Source: Candidatus Aminicenantota bacterium (GTDB lineage Bacteria > Acidobacteriota > Aminicenantia > Aminicenantales > UBA8522). Taken from it: a stretch of 5,805 bases of DNA. Made by a program: the position numbers and the translations under genes. Within the stretch, counting starts at the first letter, position 1. Every line of letters starts with the position of its first letter. This document shows, piece by piece, positions 1 to 5,433 of the stretch. The notes beneath the pieces were generated by a model. It was not told the origin of the DNA. It did not search any database and saw nothing but the letters and a program-made list of their open reading frames with translations. The stretch covers positions 1-5,805 of the forward strand of contig JAFGRZ010000142.1 in assembly GCA_016934895.1 (NCBI GenBank), written 5' to 3'.

Positions 1-81
1 AAAAGTTTTTTTGGGCGGGTTCATAATCCTGAAGCCCGGCCGGATTTCCGACTGAAATAGTCGGTCCTTCGCTCTTTCATA

Positions 82-110
82 TTCACAGTCTGCCCCAAAT
101 CGTTTAAAAT
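82..110 (+). promoter_or_regulatory. Predicted sigma70-type promoter of the tricorn-like protease gene
   Basis: A -35 box TTCACA (82-87; one mismatch to TTGACA) is separated by exactly 17 nt from a -10 box TAAAAT (105-110; one mismatch to TATAAT). Transcription would start near 117 and give a leader of about 100 nt before the ATG at 216. The leader shows no obvious riboswitch or leader peptide. A second AT-rich TATTAT at 135-140 has no matching -35 box. The assignment rests on consensus and spacing only, and the sigma factors of this lineage are not known to me. Confidence 0.5.
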
Positions 111-215
111 CGAACCTTCTTGATGAGAAATCCGTATTATGGGATATGGAATTTCCTTGTCCTTTGAGCCACTGCCAACGCAGATTTAAATAAACTCAAC
201 CTCGGGAGGCCGTCT

Positions 216-3200
216 ATGAAACGCATTTCTTTTTTCCTTCTGGCTGGATTGATCCTAGCTTCTATACCGTCATCGTCCCAGGACATACCGATCCTGGCCC
301 AGAAGCCGGCCCTCAGCCGGACCCACGTCGTCTTCGTCTATGCCGGTGATCTCTGGAAGGTTCCCCGTGAAGGTGGAGCGGCCCATAGGCTGACCACCGG
401 ACCGGGCGTGGAGACCAATGCCGTCTTCAGCCCGGATGGTTCCCTGATCGCCTTCACCGGCGAATACGACGGCAACGTGGATGTCTTCGTCATGCCCGCC
501 GAAGGCGGAGTGCCCAGGCGTCTGACCTGGCATCCTGCCGGAGACATCGCTTTGGGTTGGAGCTCCGATGGGAAGAAGGTCCTTTTCACTTCAACCCGCA
601 CGGCCTTCTCCAGGTTCAGCGAGCTTTTTACGATCGGCGTCGAAGGCGGATTCCCGGAGAGATTGCCCCTCCCCATGGGATACGAGGGAAGTTTTTCATC
701 GGATGGGAAGCGCCTCGCCTACGTCCCGCTCCGCCGGGCATTCACGGCCTGGAAACGCTACCGGGGAGGAACGGCGACACCGATTTGGATCGCCGACCTC
801 TCCGATTCCCGCATCGAAAAGATCCCCCGGACGGACTCCAATGACTACGATCCCATGTGGGTTGGAGATAAGGTTTATTTCCTTTCCGACCGGGAAGGGC
901 CGGTCACTCTCTTTTCCTATGATGTCAATACAAAAAATGTGACCCGGGCGCTGGACAACGACGGCCTCGACCTCAAGTCGGCCTCAGCCGGTCCGGGCGC
1001 GATCGTTTACGAGCAGTTCGGTTCCCTCCATTTGTATGACCTGGCCTCAAAGACGTCGAGCCCCTTGCCCGTTTCCATCGCCGGCGATATGCTCGAAGTC
1101 CGGGACAAGTTCGCGAACGTCGGCGACAGCCTTTCCTCTCCCAGCCTTTCGCCCAACGCCGTCCGGGCCGCTTTCGAGGCCCGGGGGGAGATCATCACGG
1201 TTCCCGCGGAAAAGGGAGACTTCCGGAATCTGACGAATACACCGGGAGCCATGGAGCGCTATCCCGCCTGGTCTCCCGACGGGGAAAAGGTCGCTTGCTT
1301 CTCGGACGAATCGGGCGATTACCAGCTCCATATCCGGGACCACAAAGGGAACGGTGAGCCGGTCCGTATCACGCTGGAAGCCGATCCCACCTTTTATTAT
1401 GCTCCCCGCTGGTCTCCCGACAACAAGAAAATCGCCTATGCCGATTGTCACCTGAACCTATGGTATGTGGACCTCGAAACCAAGAAGCCGGTCAAGGTGG
1501 ATAAGGACCGTTTCCTGGGCGGCGCGAGCGGCGCTTCTCCCAACTGGTCGCCCGACTCGAAGTGGCTGGTCTATTCCAAACAGCTCCCCAACTACCTGGG
1601 AGCCATTTTCTTGTATTCATTGGAAAACGGGCGGAGCACTCAGATTACAGACGGCATGAGCGACGCCCGCCGGCCCGTTTTCGATCCCGGCGGAAAATAT
1701 CTCTATTTCACGGCCAGCACTGATTCGGGAGCGTCTCTTCAGCCGGATATCCACAGCATCTTCCGGGATGTGACCAGCTCCATCTATCTTGCGGTCCTGG
1801 ATAAGGAAGAGCCGACGCCCTTTACCCCGCAGAGTGATGAAGAGAAGGCCGAGGATAAGTCAAAAAAAGAATCTGAAGAGCCGGAGAAAAAAGAAGAAAA
1901 AAAGGGTGAGAAAGCGGGTGAGAGGGCTGAAGACAAACCCGATAAGGTTGAGAAGCCCGACAAGGAGGTCAAGGTCAAGATCGATCTCGAGGACATTCTC
2001 CAGCGCATCCTGGCGGTCCCCATGCCGGCCAGAAACTATATCGATCTCCAGACCGGGGAGTCCGGTACACTCCTGGCCGTCGCCGCCGAAGCACCGCCGC
2101 CTGGAGCTTTTTTTCCCCAAGGCGCCGCCGTTCACCGTTTTGACCTCAAGGAGCGCCGGGCCGACGTGGTCATAAGCGGCGTTAATGACTTCGAGATGGC
2201 CGGAAACGCGAAGAAATACCTCTACAGCCGGAGAAACCGCTGGCTCATCGGGACCCTCAAGCCGATGCCGCCTGCCGGCGCTCCCTCTCCGCCTCCCTCG
2301 GCCGCAGCCGAGTCCGACAAGGCCATGCCGACGCAGAACATCCAGATCAGAGTGAAGCCGCGCGAGGAGTGGCGCCAGATGTACCGGGAGGCCTGGCGCA
2401 TCGAACGGGAGTTTTTCTACGATCCCAACCTCCATGGTTTGAACCTCGAAAAAGCCCAAAAGAAATACGCACCGTTCGTCAAGGCCGTGGCCTCGAGGAT
2501 GGACCTGAACTACCTCTTCGCCGAGATGTTAGGAGAGATGACGGTCGGCCACCTGGGCGTCGGGGGAGGGGACATCCCCCGGCCGGAGCGGATTCCCACC
2601 GGCCTCCTCGGAGCCGATTATGTCATCGAGAACGGCCGCTACCGATTCGCGCGTGTTTACAGCGGGGAAAACTGGAACCCCCAGTTCCAGGCCCCTTTGA
2701 CCCAACCCGGAGTGAACGTCAGGGCGGGAGAATATCTGCTGGCCGTGGACGGCCGCGAGGTCAAGGGAACGGACAACATCTTCCGCTTTTTCGAGGCCAA
2801 GGCGGGGAGACAGGTCGTCCTCACCGTTGGGCCCGAGCCGAAGATGGAAGGCAGCCGGGAGGTGACGGTTGTTCCTATCAGCAGTGAAACATCGCTCCGC
2901 AATTTCGCCTGGATCGAGGACAACCGGCGTTATGTGGAGCGGGCGACCAAGGGAAAGGCGGCCTACGTCTACATGCCCGATACGGCTTTCGGAGGGTACA
3001 CCTATTTCAATCGCTATTTCTATGCTCAGGTCGACCGTGAAGCCCTCATCGTGGACGAGCGTTTCAACGGCGGAGGGATGCTGGCCACGGATATCATCGA
3101 GCGATTCCAGCGGCGGTTAATGAGCCTCGTTGCCACCCGCGACGGAGAGGACGAAGTCCAACCGCAGGGAGCGATTTTCGGTCCCAAGGTCATGCTCATC

Positions 3201-3560
3201 AACGAGTTCGCCGGCTCGGGCGGGGATGCCATGCCCTGGTATTTTCGGCAGGCCAAGGTCGGTCCTTTGATCGGCAAGCGCACCTGGGGAGGATTGGTCG
3301 GCCGCGCCGGAGCGCCGCGGCTTATGGATGGGGGGTTTGTCTCGGCTCCCAGTTCGGGCGTCTGGAGCCCGGACGGGCACTGGATCGCCGAGAATGTGGG
3401 AGTTCCGCCCGACGTCGAAGTGGAGCTCGACCCCGCGCTCGTGCGCCAAGGGAAGGATCCCCAGCTGGACAAGGCGATCGAGATCGTCATGAGAGAGCTG
3501 GCCAAGAGTCCGGTGCCGAAACCGAAGCGCCCGGCCTACCCGGATTATCACAAAAAATAA
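216..3560 (+). CDS. Exported tricorn protease homologue (peptidase family S41, beta-propeller + PDZ + serine protease core)
   Basis: This 1114-residue protein is close in size to archaeal tricorn (about 1070). Tricorn trims oligopeptides made by upstream proteases. An N-terminal signal peptide (residues 1-21: Lys-Arg, then a hydrophobic core, then a small-residue Ser stretch before Gln22) implies that this one acts outside the cytoplasm. Residues about 30-530 hold WD40/PD40-like propeller blades, seen as repeated FSPDG, WSSDG, WSPDG, WSPDN and WSPDS motifs. Residues 538-590 are a very Lys/Glu-rich linker, and 682-706 a Pro/Ala-rich one. A tricorn C1-like helical region follows (about 715-785), then a PDZ-like segment (about 790-885) and the catalytic C2 domain (about 895-1075). 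Visible catalytic elements are His779 (VGHLG), NGGG (951-954), the nucleophile Ser1001 in NEFAGSGGD, and Glu1059 before GVPPD. The residue before the His is Gly, where archaeal tricorn has the auxiliary Ser. The ATG is preceded by GGGAGG (204-209) at 6 nt. The gene appears monocistronic. Its substrate is unknown. Confidence 0.93.
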   Translation: MKRISFFLLAGLILASIPSSSQDIPILAQKPALSRTHVVFVYAGDLWKVPREGGAAHRLTTGPGVETNAVFSPDGSLIAFTGEYDGNVDVFVMPAEGGVPRRLTWHPAGDIALGWSSDGKKVLFTSTRTAFSRFSELFTIGVEGGFPERLPLPMGYEGSFSSDGKRLAYVPLRRAFTAWKRYRGGTATPIWIADLSDSRIEKIPRTDSNDYDPMWVGDKVYFLSDREGPVTLFSYDVNTKNVTRALDNDGLDLKSASAGPGAIVYEQFGSLHLYDLASKTSSPLPVSIAGDMLEVRDKFANVGDSLSSPSLSPNAVRAAFEARGEIITVPAEKGDFRNLTNTPGAMERYPAWSPDGEKVACFSDESGDYQLHIRDHKGNGEPVRITLEADPTFYYAPRWSPDNKKIAYADCHLNLWYVDLETKKPVKVDKDRFLGGASGASPNWSPDSKWLVYSKQLPNYLGAIFLYSLENGRSTQITDGMSDARRPVFDPGGKYLYFTASTDSGASLQPDIHSIFRDVTSSIYLAVLDKEEPTPFTPQSDEEKAEDKSKKESEEPEKKEEKKGEKAGERAEDKPDKVEKPDKEVKVKIDLEDILQRILAVPMPARNYIDLQTGESGTLLAVAAEAPPPGAFFPQGAAVHRFDLKERRADVVISGVNDFEMAGNAKKYLYSRRNRWLIGTLKPMPPAGAPSPPPSAAAESDKAMPTQNIQIRVKPREEWRQMYREAWRIEREFFYDPNLHGLNLEKAQKKYAPFVKAVASRMDLNYLFAEMLGEMTVGHLGVGGGDIPRPERIPTGLLGADYVIENGRYRFARVYSGENWNPQFQAPLTQPGVNVRAGEYLLAVDGREVKGTDNIFRFFEAKAGRQVVLTVGPEPKMEGSREVTVVPISSETSLRNFAWIEDNRRYVERATKGKAAYVYMPDTAFGGYTYFNRYFYAQVDREALIVDERFNGGGMLATDIIERFQRRLMSLVATRDGEDEVQPQGAIFGPKVMLINEFAGSGGDAMPWYFRQAKVGPLIGKRTWGGLVGRAGAPRLMDGGFVSAPSSGVWSPDGHWIAENVGVPPDVEVELDPALVRQGKDPQLDKAIEIVMRELAKSPVPKPKRPAYPDYHKK

Positions 3561-3609
3561 GCCTCCTGCAGCGGAGGAGGGGCCATCGTTGCGAGGAGGG
3601 GCCGGCGGC

Positions 3610-3651
3610 GGGACCGACCCCCCCGGAGCGCGGGGGCAGAAGTCGGCTCCC
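3610..3651. repeat. Strong GC-rich stem-loop downstream of the protease gene
   Basis: GGGA (3610-3613) plus CCGAC (3614-3618) pairs with GTCGG (3642-3646) plus TCCC (3648-3651), leaving a single bulged C at 3647. Inside, CCCCC (3619-3623) pairs with GGGGG (3632-3636) around an 8-nt loop. An unpaired CAGAA lies on the 3' side. This could stabilise or end the protease mRNA. No T run follows on the plus strand, so it is not a textbook intrinsic terminator. It may instead be part of a dispersed repeat. Confidence 0.5.
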
Positions 3652-3736
3652 CAATTCCTATCGAGTCACGGGAAAGGAGTCGGCCGAAGAAATCTGGCCG
3701 TCAAAAACTCCCCTGGCTTCCCGGCATGCGAAATCA

Positions 3737-3819
3737 GGGGACACGATCCGGAAAATTGGGACATGACCCATTTCTCCGGAAATGGGATCGTGTCCCACAA
3801 ATTCTCCGGTCATGTCCCC
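3737..3819. repeat. Interleaved palindromic repeat element (REP/mobile-palindrome-like)
   Basis: Four copies of one 12-nt core, GGGACAYGAYCC, sit in 83 nt: two on the plus strand (3738-3749, 3758-3769) and two inverted (3785-3796, 3808-3819). Copy 1 is perfectly complementary to copy 3 (12 nt). Copy 2 is perfectly complementary to copy 4 over 11 nt (3758-3768/3808-3818). This gives an A-B-A'-B' order. The centre is a perfect 8-bp hairpin, CCCATTTC/GAAATGGG (3767-3774/3779-3786), with a TCCG loop. The inner spacers GGAAAATT and, on the other strand, GGAGAATTTGT are also alike. The arrangement resembles intergenic palindromes moved by REP-associated tyrosine (Y1) transposases, but no transposase is in the window, so the family is inferred. 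The element ends 53 nt upstream of the -35 box of the trp promoter. Confidence 0.7.
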
Positions 3820-3872
3820 ATCTCGCTCTTTTTGTTCGCCATAAAGTTTTGGACAGTCAACATAGAAATCAC

Positions 3873-3900
3873 TTGACAACGGCGCGGATTCGTCTATTAT
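3873..3900 (+). promoter_or_regulatory. Strong sigma70-type promoter for trpL-trpB2
   Basis: A perfect -35 box TTGACA (3873-3878) lies 16 nt from TATTAT (3895-3900; one mismatch to TATAAT). This is the best promoter match in the window. A start 6-8 nt past the -10 box falls at 3906-3908, and A3907 is the preferred purine. That A is also the first base of the leader-peptide ATG, so the transcript is predicted to be leaderless. About 140 nt of leader RNA would precede trpB2. I see no clear TrpR-type operator overlapping the boxes; control appears to lie in the leader. Confidence 0.75.
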
Positions 3901-3906
3901 AGCGGC

Positions 3907-3984
3907 ATGCCCAAGTCGCATCGCAACCTCCAAATGACTTGGGCCGTTCCTTCCTTCTGGTGGGCGGGCTCCTCCGCCCGATAA
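3907..3984 (+). CDS. trpL: Tryptophan-rich leader peptide (trpL), predicted leaderless
   Basis: This 25-codon ORF has ATG at 3907-3909 and TAA at 3982-3984. Trp codons are at position 12 (3940-3942) and a tandem pair at 18-19 (3958-3963), within PSFWWAGSSAR. Three TGG codons in 25, including a WW pair 85 nt before a tryptophan-synthase gene, is the hallmark of ribosome-mediated trp attenuation, in which the ribosome senses charged tRNA-Trp. The peptide itself probably has no other function. There is no Shine-Dalgarno upstream and the predicted mRNA start coincides with the ATG, so translation would be leaderless, as known for rhizobial trpL. An internal ATG (3934) would give a 16-residue version with the same Trp codons, but it also lacks a ribosome binding site. 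The tandem Trp codons overlap the 5' arm of the terminator stem, placing a stalled ribosome where it would block termination. Confidence 0.78.
   Translation: MPKSHRNLQMTWAVPSFWWAGSSAR
3909..3944 (+). promoter_or_regulatory. 5' stem-loop of the trp leader (possible pause hairpin)
   Basis: GCCCAAGTC (3909-3917) pairs perfectly with GACTTGGGC (3936-3944), giving 9 bp with an 18-nt loop. It lies within the leader-peptide ORF and its 3' arm contains the first Trp codon. By position it could act like the 1:2 pause hairpin of classical trp leaders, slowing RNA polymerase until a ribosome loads. The loop carries ACCTCC (3926-3931), the exact complement of the GGAGGT in the trpB2 ribosome binding site (4038-4043). 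The stem is seen directly; its role is inferred. Confidence 0.55.
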
Positions 3985-4007
3985 TCCCTACCCATCCGCC
4001 TTTTTTT
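3959..4007 (+). terminator. Attenuator (intrinsic terminator) of the trp leader with a competing hairpin
   Basis: GGTGGGCGGG (3959-3968) can pair with CCCATCCGCC (3991-4000): ten positions with two G-U wobbles and one C-A mismatch, a 22-nt loop, then seven Ts (4001-4007). The 5' arm begins inside the tandem Trp codons. A ribosome stalled there would cover it and allow read-through into trpB2; a ribosome that finishes and leaves lets the stem form. A perfect 6-bp GC hairpin, GGGCGG/CCGCCC (3962-3967/3974-3979), uses the same 5' arm and excludes the terminator, so it may be an antiterminator or competitor. The T tract and overlap are clear, but the large loop and imperfect stem make the exact switching pathway uncertain. 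Confidence 0.6.
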
Positions 4008-4035
4008 GTCCTGAAACCTATTCCCACTTGCATTA

Positions 4036-4043
4036 AAGGAGGT
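4036..4043 (+). promoter_or_regulatory. Consensus ribosome binding site that fixes the GTG start of trpB2
   Basis: AAGGAGGT is a full match to the 16S anti-Shine-Dalgarno sequence and ends 4 nt before the GTG at 4048, which fixes that codon as the start. The core GGAGG is complementary to CCTCC at 3971-3975 in the attenuator loop and, as GGAGGT, to ACCTCC at 3926-3931. Sequestration of this site by the leader is therefore possible. Confidence 0.85.
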
Positions 4044-4047
4044 CATC

Positions 4048-5355
4048 GTGAACAGATTCAGTTCAAGGCGGACAGACGATCTGCCGAAGGCATTCTACAA
4101 CATCAAGGCCGACCTGGCGGAGCTTCCCAAACCCCCGCTCCATCCCGGGACAAAGGAGCCGTTGAAGCCGGAGGAACTGGAGCCGATCTTTCCCAAGGGT
4201 CTGATCGCCCAGGAAACGGCGATGAAAAGAGATATCCCTATTCCACCGGAGGTCCTGGAGGCGTTCTCGGTTTACCGGCCGACGCCGCTCGTCTATGCTT
4301 CCGGGTTGAGAAAGGCGCTCCAGACGCCGGCCCGCATTTTCTATAAATATGAAGGTGTCGGGCCGTGTGGAAGTCATAAGAGCAACACCGCTCTGATGCA
4401 GGCCTATCTCGCTTCCCGTGAAGGAGTGGAGACTCTTGTGACGGAGACAGGGGCGGGGCAGTGGGGATCCGCTCTGGCCCACGCCGGGTCGGTTTTCGGG
4501 ACCCGCGTGAGGGTTTTCATGGTCCGGATCAGCTTCCGGCAGAAACCGGGGCGGAGGATCATGATGGAGCTGTTCGGCGCGTCGGTCGTGGAGAGCCCGA
4601 GCCCGCTCACCCAGGCGGGGTTGAAGTTCCACGGCGCTGATCCGGACCATCCGGGAAGCCTCGGCATCGCCATTTCCGAGGCGGTCGAGACCGCCGTCCA
4701 TAATAAAGGCGCGAAATATTCCCTCGGGTCCGTGCTCGATTCCGTTCTCCTGCATCAGACCGTCATCGGTCTGGAAGCGGAGAGACAACTGGGCGAGATC
4801 GGAGTCGAGCCCGACGTCGTCATCGGGTGCGTCGGCGGCGGCTCGAATTTTGCCGGGATTTCGTTTCCCTTCATCGGGAGACGTCTGAAGGGATTGGGCC
4901 GGACGCGGTTCATCGCGGTCGAACCCGAGGTCTGCCCCTCGTTGACGGGGGGAGAGCTGCGCTACGACCATGGGGATGCCGTCGGCTTGACGCCGCTTCT
5001 CTATATGTATACGCTGGGCATGGATTTCGTGCCTCCGCCCATCCACGCGGGAGGGCTGCGCTATCACGGCATGGCGCCGCTCGTCAGCCATTTCGTCCGG
5101 ACCGGCCTGGTGGAGCCGCAGGCATTCGGCCAGGACCGGGTTTTCCAGGCGGCCAGGCTGTTCCTGAACACGGAGGGCATCCTCCCGGCTCCGGAGTCCG
5201 CCCATGCCGTCGCCGCCGTCATCGAGGAAGCGCTCAAAGCCAAAGCAGACAACGAGGAAAAAGTCATCCTCTTCAACCTCAGCGGCCACGGATTCCTGGA
5301 TATCTCGGCGTATGACGGCGACCGGTCTCCGCTATCTCTTCAGGCTGTCCAATAA
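4048..5355 (+). CDS. trpB: Tryptophan synthase beta chain, TrpB2 type (PLP-dependent TrpB-like)
   Basis: This 435-residue cytoplasmic fold-type II PLP enzyme should condense indole with L-serine to give L-tryptophan. It belongs to the TrpB2 (TrpB-like) family rather than TrpB1, shown by the long N-terminal extension before YRPTPL (76-81) and by family signatures. These are YKYEGVGPCGSHKSN (99-113) with the Schiff-base Lys111; ETGAGQWGSALA (133-144) at the substrate site; PGSLGIAISEAVE (202-214); LHQTVIGLEAE (235-245); the PLP-phosphate loop GGGSNF (263-268); IHAGGLRYHG (332-341); EGILPAPESAHA (377-388); and NLSGHG (410-415). All expected catalytic elements are present, so it looks active. The start is GTG behind a perfect ribosome binding site. 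The gene stands alone, with no trpA in view, downstream of a Trp-codon leader and attenuator. This supports a genuine role in tryptophan supply, from indole salvage or with a distant TrpA. TrpB2 proteins often do not bind TrpA tightly. A serine deaminase side role has been proposed for some TrpB2 and cannot be excluded. Confidence 0.93.
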   Translation: MNRFSSRRTDDLPKAFYNIKADLAELPKPPLHPGTKEPLKPEELEPIFPKGLIAQETAMKRDIPIPPEVLEAFSVYRPTPLVYASGLRKALQTPARIFYKYEGVGPCGSHKSNTALMQAYLASREGVETLVTETGAGQWGSALAHAGSVFGTRVRVFMVRISFRQKPGRRIMMELFGASVVESPSPLTQAGLKFHGADPDHPGSLGIAISEAVETAVHNKGAKYSLGSVLDSVLLHQTVIGLEAERQLGEIGVEPDVVIGCVGGGSNFAGISFPFIGRRLKGLGRTRFIAVEPEVCPSLTGGELRYDHGDAVGLTPLLYMYTLGMDFVPPPIHAGGLRYHGMAPLVSHFVRTGLVEPQAFGQDRVFQAARLFLNTEGILPAPESAHAVAAVIEEALKAKADNEEKVILFNLSGHGFLDISAYDGDRSPLSLQAVQ

Positions 5356-5433
5356 GCGGACGATCGAGAGAGGGGCGCTCCCTTCGAAGTGGTTGTTGAG
5401 GTTAATGCCGGACAAAACCCCGCCCGGCTTAGT

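Larger units (their letters stand above)
3561..3872. other. Intergenic region between the protease gene and the trpL-trpB2 promoter
   Basis: I see no credible gene here. Open frames crossing it on both strands run through inverted repeats and lack ribosome binding sites. Just after the protease stop there is a small stem CCTCCT/AGGAGG (3562-3567/3575-3580) without a T tract, and an 11-nt direct repeat GAGGAGGGGCC (3574-3584 and 3593-3603, period 19). A strong stem-loop (3610-3651), a short stem CCCCTG/CAGGGG (3710-3715/3735-3740) and the palindromic repeat element at 3737-3819 follow. The density of inverted repeats suggests one or more non-coding repeat elements inserted between the two transcription units. 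No classical U-tract terminator for the protease gene is visible. Confidence 0.6.

Noticed and set aside
6..12. Seven Ts near the left edge, possibly the tail of a terminator
   Set aside because: The sequence that would form the stem lies outside the window, so it cannot be judged.
48..64. Hairpin CCGACT/AGTCGG with a 5-nt loop in the 5' flank
   Set aside because: A clean 6-bp stem, but no T run follows on either strand, and no gene is visible to its left. It is not enough to call a terminator.
1860..2459. 199-codon minus-strand frame inside the protease gene
   Set aside because: It is antisense to the Lys/Glu linker, which yields a run of Phe, and has no recognisable domain. It is a shadow of a well-supported gene.
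3737..3819. CRISPR-like array
   Set aside because: The four repeats are in inverted orientation with very short spacers and no cas genes. They fit a palindromic element, not a CRISPR array.
3589..3933. Open frames of about 90 codons on both strands across the intergenic region
   Set aside because: They run through the palindromic repeat and GC-rich stems, have no ribosome binding site, and the minus-strand one also covers the trp promoter.
3939..4346. 135-codon plus-strand frame overlapping the leader and the start of trpB2
   Set aside because: It reads through the attenuator, its T tract and the ribosome binding site into a different frame of trpB2. There is no suitable start signal or known domain.
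4063..5289. 408-codon open frame on the minus strand
   Set aside because: It lies wholly antisense to trpB2, whose plus-strand frame carries every family motif. Its translation is Arg/Gly/Pro-rich, as expected of a shadow frame in GC-rich DNA.
5356..5433. Possible bidirectional terminator between trpB2 and the convergent DHH gene
   Set aside because: Only 4-5 bp stems (such as 5407-5411/5424-5428) are found, without T runs on either strand.
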